64,000 nucleotides of DNA from Pseudactinotalea terrae (GCF_009733845.1 NZ_WNXZ01000007.1:1-64000), one strand, 5' to 3'; numbered from the stretch's first letter, positions 8,587-16,033 are shown. The notes: generated from the letters alone by a model not told the origin. Made by a program: numbers and translations.

Positions 8587-9021
8587 TCAGGCCTGGTCGA
8601 TGGCGGTGGACCCGCCGCCGGTGACGACGACGGAGACGCCCTCGACGTCGTGCGCGGCGATGTCGGGGAGGGTGGTGGTGAAGTCGACGGTGCCGCCGGT
8701 GGCGACGGTGCCCTCGACCTCGGCGGTGCCCTCGGCGAGCTGCAGGGTGAGCTGGACGTCGGCGCCCTGGGGGAGGGTCTCGGTCTCGTCGGTGGTGTCG
8801 ATCGTGAAGCCGGAGACGATGTAGTAGCCGAGGTCGGCGTCGTAGGCGGTGTCCCACGTGACGTCGAGGCCGCCGGTGATCGGCGACTGCACGACGTTGC
8901 TGTTGGCGCCGAGCCACTGGGTGGTGAGGCCACCGAGCGATGCTGCGGAGGCGGCGACGGCGGTGGCGACCGCCACACCGGCCAGGACGGCGACGACGTT
9001 CTTCTTGCGGAGCTGCTTCAT
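8587..9021 (-). CDS. Small exported protein, probable TasA-like SipW substrate
   Basis: A 144-aa protein with a basic N-terminus (MKQLRKKN), a hydrophobic core and an ASAASLGGL cleavage region, followed by a Thr/Asp/Glu-rich beta-type mature domain without Cys. The length and layout resemble small alternate-type signal-peptide proteins encoded beside SipW in Gram-positive bacteria. The ATG complementary to 9019-9021 is preceded by GAGAGGG at good spacing. It is first in a minus-strand set of three: substrate, peptidase, large substrate. A fibre or matrix role is inferred from context only. Confidence 0.6.
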   Translation of the reverse strand: MKQLRKKNVVAVLAGVAVATAVAASAASLGGLTTQWLGANSNVVQSPITGGLDVTWDTAYDADLGYYIVSGFTIDTTDETETLPQGADVQLTLQLAEGTAEVEGTVATGGTVDFTTTLPDIAAHDVEGVSVVVTGGGSTAIDQA

Positions 9022-9208
9022 GATGTTCCCTCTCATGGCGGCCGGATCGCGGCCGGTTCTGTGTTGTCCCCCCGCTGCCCACAAGGTCGTGTCGCGGTGA
9101 TGTGAGAGACGTTAGGAGCGGCTCCTCAACGGCCGCTCAAGGCATCGGCCGGGTCACCTCAGGATTGGCTCAAGATCCCGCACGGGGCGCGATGGCACCC
9201 CCGAAGAC

Positions 9209-9237
9209 TTGAGTCGTTCACGTCTGCGACCTACCGT
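9209..9237 (+). promoter_or_regulatory. Promoter/operator of the Fur-family gene
   Basis: TTGAGT (9209-9214) and TACCGT (9232-9237) are 17 bases apart, a reasonable -35/-10 pair that would start transcription at or next to the start codon. The -35 overlaps GAGTCGTTCACG (9211-9222), which recurs exactly upstream of dps (9719-9730). This suggests a shared operator. Confidence 0.45.
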
Positions 9238-9246
9238 GGAGGGGTG

Positions 9247-9672
9247 ATGTCGACGGCCCTGACCTCGGACGCGGACCTGCTGCGCGCCAGCGGGCTGCGA
9301 GCGACCAGCGGGCGGCTCGCCATCCTGAGCGCGCTGGCGAAGGCGCCGCACGCCGACGCGGAGTCGTTGCGGCGGCGCCTCGGTGCGGATGCGCCGAGCC
9401 TGCAGGCGGTGCACAACATCCTGGCCGACCTGCATGCTGCGGGGCTGGTGCGGCGGTTCGAGCCGGCGCGATCTGCGGCGCGGTACGAGCGGCGGGTCGA
9501 TGACAACCACCACCACGCGGTGTGCTCGGCGTGCGGGAAGGTCGTGGACGTGGACTGTGCCGTCGGGGCGGCTCCGTGCCTGCACGGCCCCACGCCGCCG
9601 GGGTTCGCCGTCGCGGCCGCCGAGGTGATCTTCTGGGGTGTGTGCGACGACTGCGCCGCGGCCCCCAGGTAG
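9247..9672 (+). CDS. Fur-family metalloregulator (PerR/FurA-like)
   Basis: A 141-aa regulator. The winged-helix DNA-binding domain covers residues 10-75 (LRATSGRLAILSAL and SLQAVHNILADLHAAGLVRRF). The metal region has DDNHHHAVC, then two CxxC-type zinc pairs (CSACG and CDDC). Fur-family proteins bind DNA in a metal- or peroxide-dependent way. The next gene encodes Dps, which fits control of oxidative or iron stress. GTG at 9244 and ATG at 9247 are both possible starts; GGAGGGG lies just upstream. Confidence 0.85.
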   Translation: MSTALTSDADLLRASGLRATSGRLAILSALAKAPHADAESLRRRLGADAPSLQAVHNILADLHAAGLVRRFEPARSAARYERRVDDNHHHAVCSACGKVVDVDCAVGAAPCLHGPTPPGFAVAAAEVIFWGVCDDCAAAPR

Positions 9673-9711
9673 GTTCGCCTCACCTTCCTGGCGCTCCTCG
9701 ACGAACGCCTC

Positions 9712-9730
9712 TAAACTGGAGTCGTTCACG
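9712..9730 (+). promoter_or_regulatory. Promoter and possible Fur/PerR operator of dps
   Basis: A -10-like TAAACT (9712-9717) is followed at once by GAGTCGTTCACG (9719-9730), identical to the 12 bases overlapping the -35 region of the Fur-family gene. A repressor bound here would cover the transcription start. The binding protein is inferred from gene order. Confidence 0.4.
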
Positions 9731-9780
9731 AAAAGAGCGACACCGGGTCGCCTCAGCGGCGACCGGAGAGGCAGAGACTG

Positions 9781-10242
9781 ATGTCCACTCGCACAACCGC
9801 TTCCGAGAAGCTCCGTGGCTACCTGCAGCGCGTTCTCATCGACCTGATCGACCTGCACCTGCAGGGCAAGCAGGCGCACTGGAACGTGACCGGCCGCGGC
9901 TTCCGCAGCCTGCACCTGCAGCTCGATGAGCTGGTCGCCATCGCCCGTGAGGAGAGCGACGTCATCGCCGAGCGCATGCGTGCGCTCCAGGTTGTTCCCG
10001 ACGGCCGCACCGAGACGATCGCCGCCACCAGCGACCTGACCGCCTACCCCGCCGACCTGGTCTCCGTGACCGACACGGTCGACAACATCGTGGAGCGCAT
10101 CAACCAGACGGTCGCCGTGATCCGCGAGGTTCACTCCGACGTCGACGCCGAGGACCCGGCCACCGCCGATCTCCTCAACAACACCATCAGCCAGCTCGAG
10201 CAGCAGGCATGGATGATCGCCTCGCAGAACCTCGAGGTCTGA
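9781..10242 (+). CDS. dps: Dps ferritin-like DNA-binding protein
   Basis: A 153-aa four-helix ferritin-like protein. The ferroxidase signature is present: HWNVTGRGFRSLHLQLDEL in helix A and the DVIAERMRAL stretch in helix B. Dps forms dodecamers that oxidise and store iron using hydrogen peroxide and protect DNA in stress or stationary phase. It is preceded by GGAGAGG at good spacing and lies 108 bases after the Fur-family regulator, with its own promoter-like sequence. A strong hairpin follows the stop. Confidence 0.93.
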   Translation: MSTRTTASEKLRGYLQRVLIDLIDLHLQGKQAHWNVTGRGFRSLHLQLDELVAIAREESDVIAERMRALQVVPDGRTETIAATSDLTAYPADLVSVTDTVDNIVERINQTVAVIREVHSDVDAEDPATADLLNNTISQLEQQAWMIASQNLEV

Positions 10243-10257
10243 TCCTCATCAGTCGAT

Positions 10258-10287
10258 GGCCCGGCCCGCGTCACGCGGTGCCGGGCC
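10258..10287 (+). terminator. Hairpin terminator after dps
   Basis: GGCCCGGC (10258-10265) pairs with GCCGGGCC (10280-10287), with a further CCGCG/CGCGG inner stem. It starts 16 bases after the dps stop. There is no long T run, as is common for terminators in high-GC genomes. Confidence 0.55.
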
Positions 10288-10415
10288 TTCGGCGTTGGTG
10301 GGCGGCGGGAGTCCGGCATGGGCCGGGCCGCTCCGCCCGGAGTCGCCAGCGATGACCCGCGCGTTGCCTTCGCCCGCGTGCCGCCGCCGCAAGCAACAAC
10401 GGTGCCCGAGCTGCG

Positions 10416-10489
10416 ACTGGACTGCCTCGAGCGCGGTTGTGATGCGGATCCGACGTACAAGGTACGTCCAACTCGCATCACAGTGGCCT
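10416..10489. repeat. Hairpin-forming repeat, copy A
   Basis: The first of three copies of a roughly 70-base element. Outer arms TGTGATGCG (10438-10446) and CGCATCACA (10474-10482) are perfect inverted repeats, and the inner GACGTAC-AAG-GTACGTC is also perfect. The flank GACTGCCTCGAGCGC is conserved with copy C. This copy lies downstream of the first lipoprotein-PKD module, where no third module is present. Confidence 0.75.
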
Positions 10490-10545
10490 CCGGGCCGGTT
10501 GGCGCCCGTACGGCGCGGATCCGGTTCACGTGTCACGTCGAGCCG

Positions 10546-11114
10546 GCACCCGAGTGAGGTCAGGGGACGAGGTTGACGTCCATCGCGACGATCTCCACCG
10601 CTGGGGCGCTGCTGGTGGTGGTCGCGAACCCCGCGATCGGCAGCCACGGGCCGGCGCCGTTGATCTGAAGCTCACCCTGCCACGACGTCGTCAACGACAC
10701 CTGAACGGACTCCGCCGCACTCGTATACACATGCGCCAACGTGTGATCCGGATACGGCCGCCCCGCATCAGTGGTCGACAACGGGGCACTGCCATCACCG
10801 AAGTCCCACGAGTAATGCACCGGCGTCGCCCGCACCGTCACCGGCACACCCAGAATCGTGGTGCTCAGGAGCTGCTGATCAGCATCGGTGTAGACGATGA
10901 AGTCCATGTTCACCAACGCCCAATCACCCTCAGGCTGATACGTGATCGCCGGGGCGGTCAACGGCAGCGTCCTGAACTCCGAGGACACCAACGCGACCAG
11001 CTCCGCAGTCGAGAGGTCACCCTCCTCCTCTTCGCATAACTCCGTCTCCTCGTTGAGGAGCTCACCCTCCTCATTCGCCGCCTGCCGCAACGAGCACTGA
11101 AACTCCGCCTCCTC
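10546..11114 (-). repeat. Long direct repeat, unit 1 (pairs with 12342-12910)
   Basis: About 570 bases are almost identical to 12342-12910, offset 1796 bases. I saw only about two mismatches, for example 11037 versus 12833. It covers the shared C-terminal 195 or so residues of the two PKD proteins and a few bases past their stops. Identity falls sharply at about 11114. Confidence 0.85.
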
Positions 11115-11345
11115 ATACGCCGCCCCCACAGCGTCCTGTGTCTCGGTCGATGTCGCCATCGGGGTGTCGTCGACGCGCGGCGCGAGGTGGTTGAGAACAT
11201 CGCCGACGACATAGTGGTCGTCTTGGGACTCGGCGAATACGTCTTCGTCCTCGATTTCGTCCGCGTACGTCGGGATGATCGGGCCCATGACGAGCGCGAT
11301 TGCTGCGCAGGCTGCGGCGAACAGGAACGTGCTCGATCGAGTCAT
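10560..11345 (-). CDS. Exported PKD-domain protein, copy 1
   Basis: A 261-aa protein with a signal peptide (MTRSSTFLFAAACAAIALVM, likely cut near TYADE) and an acidic region rich in Glu with two Cys. A PKD fold follows, recognised by YSWDFGDGSAPLST and HTLAHVY. The start codon overlaps the stop of the lipoprotein gene by four bases, so the pair is translationally coupled. Residues from AYEEAEFQCS to the end are practically the same as in the second copy at 12356-13132, while the N-terminal 65 residues differ. PKD domains usually mediate binding at the cell surface; the partner here is probably the co-encoded lipoprotein. Confidence 0.75.
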   Translation of the reverse strand: MTRSSTFLFAAACAAIALVMGPIIPTYADEIEDEDVFAESQDDHYVVGDVLNHLAPRVDDTPMATSTETQDAVGAAYEEAEFQCSLRQAANEEGELLNEETELCEEEEGDLSTAELVALVSSEFRTLPLTAPAITYQPEGDWALVNMDFIVYTDADQQLLSTTILGVPVTVRATPVHYSWDFGDGSAPLSTTDAGRPYPDHTLAHVYTSAAESVQVSLTTSWQGELQINGAGPWLPIAGFATTTSSAPAVEIVAMDVNLVP

Positions 11346-11950
11346 TCCAAGTTCACCCCGAACACAACGAAACGACCGTCGACGAACTGGACGGCAACGA
11401 CGCCGGCTCCTGAGGCCGCGTCGACGTTATCTACCGATCCGTCACTCCGGAAGATCCGCTGTGGCTCCTGGGCAAGAGGGAATCGGACGAGGTAACTCGG
11501 TTCCTGCTCCGTCGGGTAGTCCGCCGTTGCGTCGCTGACATCGAACACGATGGATCCACCTTCGACCCATCCGCCGGCGTCGTGGATCTCGGTGGCGTTC
11601 TCGATGGAACTGGCACAGAACTCGCACTCGGCGGCGCTCATCGCTTGGAACTGCGCCGTGTCCCCCGTCTGCCGCATGTAGGCGTACAGGTCCATGAAGT
11701 ACCGCGCTGCGTGGATCGCACCCACGTGATCGTCGGTAGCAGCTTCCGGCGCCGGCGTCGGTGCCTCAACCTCGGGCGGCGTGGCCGTCTCGGCCGGCTC
11801 GGTCGTCTCCGTCGCCGGCTCCGTCGGAGCTTCGCTCGACGACGACTCCGTCGGCGGATCGGTCGGATCCTCGCCACCGTCGCACGCCGCCAGCAGCAGC
11901 CCCGCGCTCATTGCGAGCGCTGCTGCGGCCAGCCCGCCCCGTCGCCCCAC
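11342..11950 (-). CDS. DUF6318-like lipoprotein, copy 1
   Basis: A 202-aa lipoprotein with signal peptide and lipobox LLAAC (Cys at about residue 22), then a Pro/Thr/Glu-rich spacer (residues 25-65) and a compact domain. The domain has YFMDLYAYMRQTGDTAQF and two nearby Cys in SAAECEFCAS, the layout of the actinobacterial DUF6318 family. The start is GTG, preceded by GGGGAGGACC. The function of the family is not known. It is coupled to the PKD protein after it, and a close paralogue lies at 13129-13740. An 18-base-spaced promoter (TTGTGC, TAGTTT) is conserved upstream of both copies. Confidence 0.75.
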   Translation of the reverse strand: MGRRGGLAAAALAMSAGLLLAACDGGEDPTDPPTESSSSEAPTEPATETTEPAETATPPEVEAPTPAPEAATDDHVGAIHAARYFMDLYAYMRQTGDTAQFQAMSAAECEFCASSIENATEIHDAGGWVEGGSIVFDVSDATADYPTEQEPSYLVRFPLAQEPQRIFRSDGSVDNVDAASGAGVVAVQFVDGRFVVFGVNLE

Positions 11951-11978
11951 GGTCCTCCCCTATCAGTCCGTGACCGAG

Positions 11979-12008
11979 AAACTACTTTGCCCACCCCCTC
12001 CGGCACAA
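11979..12008 (-). promoter_or_regulatory. Promoter of lipoprotein-PKD module 1
   Basis: On the minus strand TTGTGC (complement of 12003-12008) and TAGTTT (complement of 11979-11984) are 18 bases apart, and the GTG start lies 28 bases further on. The whole stretch is conserved at module 2. A sequence equal to the actinobacterial DnaA box, TTGTCCACA, sits just upstream (12015-12023). Confidence 0.45.
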
Positions 12009-12014
12009 CGCCCC

Positions 12015-12042
12015 TGTGGACAACACCGCTTCCGCGGAAGCG
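12015..12042. other. DnaA-box-like sequence next to a 16-base perfect palindrome
   Basis: TGTGGACAA (12015-12023, TTGTCCACA on the other strand) is followed by CGCTTCCGCGGAAGCG (12027-12042), a perfect palindrome. The same pair occurs upstream of module 2 (13805-13833). The rest of 11951-12355 holds the module promoter and repeat copy B; no gene is seen. Confidence 0.6.
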
Positions 12043-12171
12043 CCGCAACGCCGATCTGGGTCGGTTCGAGCCACCTGGTGGCCCGAGCCGACCCCAAAGC
12101 CTCCGCCCGAGCTGGCCCGACCCAACTCCTCGCGTGCCACCGCCGGAATTGGGCTGTGACCGGCCGCGGCT

Positions 12172-12240
12172 GACTGCCTCGGGCGCTTGTGATGCGGATC
12201 CGACGCACCAGGTACGTCGAACGCGCATCACAGTGGCTCT
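12172..12240. repeat. Hairpin-forming repeat, copy B
   Basis: Outer arms TGTGATGCG (12188-12196) and CGCATCACA (12224-12232) are intact. The inner stem has changed from copy A (GACGCAC opposite GTACGTC). As minus-strand RNA this change is a U-G pair, so folding would be kept on that strand only. The element lies about 220 bases upstream of the module 1 lipoprotein start. Confidence 0.75.
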
Positions 12241-12341
12241 GGGCACGAGGTTGGCGGCCATCACCAGTCACCACCGCCACGGCCAACGGCCTCCTTGACG
12301 TCATTGCGGTATGGACCCCATAGAAGAGGCGCGTCGAACCG

Positions 12342-12910
12342 GTACCCGAGTGAGGTCAGGGGACGAGGTTGACGTCCATCGCGACGATCTCCACCGCTGG
12401 GGCGCTGCTGGTGGTGGTCGCGAACCCCGCGATCGGCAGCCACGGGCCGGCGCCGTTGATCTGAAGCTCACCCTGCCACGACGTCGTCAACGACACCTGA
12501 ACGGACTCCGCCGCACTCGTATACACATGCGCCAACGTGTGATCCGGATACGGCCGCCCCGCATCAGTGGTCGACAACGGGGCACTGCCATCACCGAAGT
12601 CCCACGAGTAATGCACCGGCGTCGCCCGCACCGTCACCGGCACACCCAGAATCGTGGTGCTCAGGAGCTGCTGATCAGCATCGGTGTAGACGATGAAGTC
12701 CATGTTCACCAACGCCCAATCACCCTCAGGCTGATACGTGATCGCCGGGGCGGTCAACGGCAGCGTCCTGAACTCCGAGGACACCAACGCGACCAGCTCC
12801 GCAGTCGAGAGGTCACCCTCCTCCTCTTCGCACAACTCCGTCTCCTCGTTGAGGAGCTCACCCTCCTCATTCGCCGCCTGCCGCAACGAGCACTGAAACT
12901 CCGCCTCCTC
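12342..12910 (-). repeat. Long direct repeat, unit 2 (pairs with 10546-11114)
   Basis: The second copy of the near-identical block that encodes the PKD half of the exported protein. Identity starts just after the stop codon flank and ends inside the gene, near the codons for AYEEAEF. Such an internal boundary points to gene conversion or a recent recombination rather than slow divergence of a whole duplicate. Confidence 0.85.
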
Positions 12911-13132
12911 ATACGCCGCAGCCACCGCGTTCTGCGTGGCAACCGACGTGGTGAGGTCGCTGTCGGGGATTCGCATGGAGAAGTCGGTCAACCCGACGGT
13001 GAACTCCTCATCGGCGGCGCCGGACTCGATCGTCTCTCCATCAATCGATAGTGCTGCGGCGGGCCCAGTCACCGCAGTAATGAGTAGTAGCAACAGACCA
13101 GCACCGGCGGCCCGCAACGTTGTGCGCATCAC
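12356..13132 (-). CDS. Exported PKD-domain protein, copy 2
   Basis: A 258-aa paralogue of the protein at 10560-11345. The signal peptide (MMRTTLRAAGAGLLLLLITA) and the next 40 residues are different in sequence. From AYEEAEFQCS onward the two proteins are identical or nearly so, including the acidic Cys-containing segment and the PKD fold (YSWDFGDGS). The start overlaps the stop of the upstream lipoprotein gene by four bases. The divergent N-terminal part may give each copy a different partner, presumably its own lipoprotein. Confidence 0.75.
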   Translation of the reverse strand: MMRTTLRAAGAGLLLLLITAVTGPAAALSIDGETIESGAADEEFTVGLTDFSMRIPDSDLTTSVATQNAVAAAYEEAEFQCSLRQAANEEGELLNEETELCEEEEGDLSTAELVALVSSEFRTLPLTAPAITYQPEGDWALVNMDFIVYTDADQQLLSTTILGVPVTVRATPVHYSWDFGDGSAPLSTTDAGRPYPDHTLAHVYTSAAESVQVSLTTSWQGELQINGAGPWLPIAGFATTTSSAPAVEIVAMDVNLVP

Positions 13133-13740
13133 TCGACGTTCACCCCGAACACCACGAATCGGCCGTCTAGGAACTGCAACGCTACAACGGCGTCAGCAAC
13201 GACTTCCTCAGTCTCGCCAGTGCTGCCGTCACCCCGGTGAATGACTTGCGGCTCCTGTGTGAGGCTGAAGCGAACCAGATAGTTCGGCTCCGCATCTGTC
13301 GGATAATCGGCCGCCGCCTCGAGGACATCGAACACGATGGCACCACCCTCGACCCACCCGCCAGCCTCGTGCAGCTCACTTGCGTAATCCACAGCCCCGG
13401 CGCAGAACTCGCATTCAGACGCGCTCATTGCCTCGAACTGCGCGCTGTCGCCGGTCGTGCGCATGTAGGCGTACAGGTCCATGAAGTACCGCGCTGCGTA
13501 GATCGCCCCGACGTGATCATCGACGGCCGCTTCCGGCGCCGGCGTCGGCGCCTCGACCTCGGGCGGCGTGGCCGTCTCGGGCGGCTCGGTCGTCTCCGTC
13601 GCCGGCTCCGTGGGCACTTCGCTCGACGACGGCTCCGTCGTCGGCGGATCGGTCGGATCCTCGCCACCGTCGCACGCCGACAGCAGCAGCCCCGCGCTGA
13701 TTGCGAGCGCTGCTGCGGCCAGCCTGCCCCGTCGCCCCAC
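13129..13740 (-). CDS. DUF6318-like lipoprotein, copy 2
   Basis: A 203-aa paralogue of the lipoprotein at 11342-11950. The signal peptide and lipobox (LLLSAC) and the Pro/Thr/Glu spacer are nearly the same. The folded domain is similar but clearly diverged (YFMDLYAYMRTTGDSAQF; Cys pair in ASECEFCAG). It starts with GTG after GGGGAGGACC and is coupled to its own PKD gene. The conserved upstream region suggests both modules answer the same signal. Confidence 0.75.
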   Translation of the reverse strand: MGRRGRLAAAALAISAGLLLSACDGGEDPTDPPTTEPSSSEVPTEPATETTEPPETATPPEVEAPTPAPEAAVDDHVGAIYAARYFMDLYAYMRTTGDSAQFEAMSASECEFCAGAVDYASELHEAGGWVEGGAIVFDVLEAAADYPTDAEPNYLVRFSLTQEPQVIHRGDGSTGETEEVVADAVVALQFLDGRFVVFGVNVE

Positions 13741-13768
13741 GGTCCTCCCCTATCAGTCCGTGATCGAG

Positions 13769-13798
13769 AAACTACTTCGCCCACCCCCTCCGGCACAA
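13769..13798 (-). promoter_or_regulatory. Promoter of lipoprotein-PKD module 2
   Basis: TTGTGC (complement of 13793-13798) and TAGTTT (complement of 13769-13774), with 18-base spacing, match the module 1 promoter base for base. The region between promoter and start differs at only one or two positions. Confidence 0.45.
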
Positions 13799-13804
13799 CG
13801 CCCC

Positions 13805-13833
13805 TGTGGACAACCACCGCTTCCGCGGAAGCG
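13805..13833. other. DnaA-box-like sequence next to a 16-base perfect palindrome, second copy
   Basis: TGTGGACAA (13805-13813) and CGCTTCCGCGGAAGCG (13818-13833) repeat the arrangement at 12015-12042. The rest of 13741-14224 holds repeat copy C and a hairpin at 14168-14185; no gene is seen there. Confidence 0.6.
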
Positions 13834-13957
13834 TGGCACTCTCCGATCGGGGGTCGATACGGACCACCTGAGCCCCAAACCGGCCCCCCACCGCCCGGAG
13901 CGATGCCCGAGCCTCTACTCCGAGCGACGCGCCGCCATCGACCGTGCCCGCGGCGCT

Positions 13958-14032
13958 ACTGGACTGCCTCGAGCGCGGTTGTGATGCGGATCCGACGCAC
14001 CAGGTACGTCCAACGCGCATCACAGTGGCCTG
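13958..14032. repeat. Hairpin-forming repeat, copy C
   Basis: Outer arms TGTGATGCG (13980-13988) and CGCATCACA (14016-14024). The flank ACTGGACTGCCTCGAGCGCG is the same as in copy A, and the inner stem is like copy B. It lies about 220 bases upstream of the module 2 lipoprotein start, the same place as copy B relative to module 1. Confidence 0.75.
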
Positions 14033-14167
14033 CGTGGCTGGCGGGCGGGCGAACATCACCGATCACGCCCGCCACCGCCTCCGGCTCGATCCCGACCACC
14101 TGATGGCCTACGTCCCCGAAAGCCTGCTCCCGGCGCAGGGCCAGAGCCCCACACGAGCAGCGAGCGC

Positions 14168-14185
14168 GAGCGCTTCCCCGGAAGC
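14168..14185 (-). terminator. Hairpin after the 14225-14674 gene
   Basis: GCGCTTCC (14168-14175) and GGAAGCGC (14178-14185) form an eight-pair stem with a two-base loop, 40 bases past the stop of the minus-strand gene. No T run follows. The stem resembles the palindromes upstream of both lipoprotein modules. Confidence 0.4.
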
Positions 14186-14224
14186 GCCCCGCTCGATCAG
14201 GCCACGCCCCGGCAGCGCCAGCGC

Positions 14225-14674
14225 TCAGCGCCGCAGCCCCACCATCAGGATCAGCCCCACGGTCAGGTGCTCGGCGAGCAGCACGACGAGCGCACCGGTC
14301 GTCGTCGCTCCCATCACGCCGATCAGCGAGGCCAGCAGGACCACCCCGCTCAGCACGAGCCAGACCACTCGCGCCCGGGCGGCGCTCCCGGTGAGCTTGC
14401 CGATCAGGGCTCGCACGCCCCAGCCGGCGAAGCCGATCACGAGGCCGGCCACCGCGACCGAGACGATCGTGACCTGCTGCATCGCCGCGCCGGTGTCAAC
14501 GACCACGTCGCCCACGCCGGCCAGCATCCCGAGCGCCCACACCGCGAGCGCGCCCAGCGTCGCGACGAACGGCATCAGCCATCGGGGTGTGCGACGGCGT
14601 CCTGCCGCCTCCTTGTCGCTGGCCCTCACCTCGGTGGTGGTGGGCATGGCAGGGTTCGCATCCTTGATGCTCAT
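14225..14674 (-). CDS. Four-helix membrane protein (DUF6069-like)
   Basis: A 149-aa protein with a polar N-terminal tail of about 35 residues and four transmembrane segments (starting LMPFVATLGALAVWALGML). The layout, including the long second helix and the loop after it, is like the DUF6069 family of actinobacterial membrane proteins, whose role is unknown. The ATG complementary to 14672-14674 has GAGGAG upstream. It is divergent from the two-component system that follows. Confidence 0.55.
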   Translation of the reverse strand: MSIKDANPAMPTTTEVRASDKEAAGRRRTPRWLMPFVATLGALAVWALGMLAGVGDVVVDTGAAMQQVTIVSVAVAGLVIGFAGWGVRALIGKLTGSAARARVVWLVLSGVVLLASLIGVMGATTTGALVVLLAEHLTVGLILMVGLRR

Positions 14675-14842
14675 CGGTGGCTCCTCTCGTCGTCGCGGCT
14701 CCTTGCCGCATCGAGAACTACGCTCCGCCGAACGCGCTGACGGCGGTACCGCCCTGCGTCGGCGGTCGCAGCGACGTTGGTCGCGCCAGGCACCGACTTT
14801 GGTCGGTGCCACCTCAGCGACCCGATGCCTACGGTGATCTCC

Positions 14843-16033
14843 ATGACCTCGACCTGGGTGCCGCCGTGGGCGCAGCACTCGTCCGCCACCGGCGAGCCCT
14901 GGGAAGGGCTCCCGAAGGCGCAGCGTCGCCGTCTGCGCTGGGCGAGCGTGCCGCTCGGCGTCCTCAGCGCGATCGTCGTCTGGAGCACCTGGCGGGCCGG
15001 TGATGGTCTGCCAGCCCTCGATATCGCGGTCGCCGTTCTCGCGACAGCCGCCACGCCGCTGCTCTGGACCCGGCACCAGGTGCCCACCGCGATCGCGCTG
15101 GCGGCGCTCGCCGCACTCTCACCCGCGGCCACACCGGCTGCCACCGCGATGGCGGTCGTCGCCGGCCGGCTGCGCTCGCTCCGGATCGCCATCCCGGTCG
15201 CCGCTGCCGGCTTCCTCGGCCACGCGGTGCAGGGACTGTGGCGGCCGGCCCCGCACCCGTTCGGCTGGTGGCTGCTGGGCGTGGCGGCCGTCTACGGCGC
15301 GCTCGCCGGCTGGGGCGCATGGGCGCGCACCCGAACCGCGCTGCTCCGCTCGCTGCACGAGCGCGCGCTGAGGGCCGAGCAGGAGCAAGCCGCCCGCCTC
15401 CGCCGCGCCAAGCTCGACGAGCGGTCCCGCATCGCCCGCGAGATGCACGACTCCCTCGCCCACCACCTCACGCTCATCGCCACCACCGCGGGCGCGATCG
15501 AGTACCGCCCCGACGCCGACCCCGAAGCCACCCAGGCCGCCGCCGGCCGCGTCCGCACCTCAGCAGCCGACGCCCTCGTCGAGCTGCGCGGCATCCTCCG
15601 CATCCTCCGCACCGACGAGGACGAGCTGCGTCCCGCTGCCGGTCTCCCCGACATCGTCGCGCTCATCGAGCACGCGCGCGCCGGCGGCACCGAGGTCTCC
15701 TGGGAGCGAGCAGGCCAGGAGGACCCGCCAGCCGCCGTCGGGCTGGCCTCCTACCGCGTGGTCCAGGAGGCGCTGACCAACGCGCGCCGCCACGCGCCTG
15801 GAGCGCCCGTCGCGGTCACGCTCACCACCGCTCCCGGCCATCTCGATCTCACCGTGGTCAACGGGCCGAGCCAGGCGGAGGCGAACGACGACGGCGCAGG
15901 CACCGGGCTGGTCGGTCTCACCGAACGGGTCGAGCTGTTGGGCGGAACCCTCACCGCCGGGCGCCGGAACGGCGGATTCGCCGTCACCGCCTCGATACCG
16001 TGGCAGCCATGGGCCCGGTCCGCATCGTCATAG
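14843..16033 (+). CDS. LiaS/DesK-type sensor histidine kinase
   Basis: A 396-aa kinase with about five membrane segments (residues 30-160), then a coiled linker and a HisKA_3 phosphorylation domain whose His lies in SRIAREMHDSLAHHL. The HATPase domain has the N-box in VVQEALTNARRHAP and a glycine-rich lid GAGTGLVGL. This family usually responds to cell-envelope or membrane stress. The ATG at 14843 was chosen because GGTGAT precedes it; 14825 is the alternative. Its end overlaps the response regulator gene by 25 bases. Confidence 0.88.
   Translation: MTSTWVPPWAQHSSATGEPWEGLPKAQRRRLRWASVPLGVLSAIVVWSTWRAGDGLPALDIAVAVLATAATPLLWTRHQVPTAIALAALAALSPAATPAATAMAVVAGRLRSLRIAIPVAAAGFLGHAVQGLWRPAPHPFGWWLLGVAAVYGALAGWGAWARTRTALLRSLHERALRAEQEQAARLRRAKLDERSRIAREMHDSLAHHLTLIATTAGAIEYRPDADPEATQAAAGRVRTSAADALVELRGILRILRTDEDELRPAAGLPDIVALIEHARAGGTEVSWERAGQEDPPAAVGLASYRVVQEALTNARRHAPGAPVAVTLTTAPGHLDLTVVNGPSQAEANDDGAGTGLVGLTERVELLGGTLTAGRRNGGFAVTASIPWQPWARSASS

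Noticed and set aside
10416-14032. CRISPR array or integron attC sites
   Set aside because: Only three copies, about 1.75-1.8 kb apart, with genes between; no spacers, cas genes or integrase, and the arms do not follow the attC core-site pattern.
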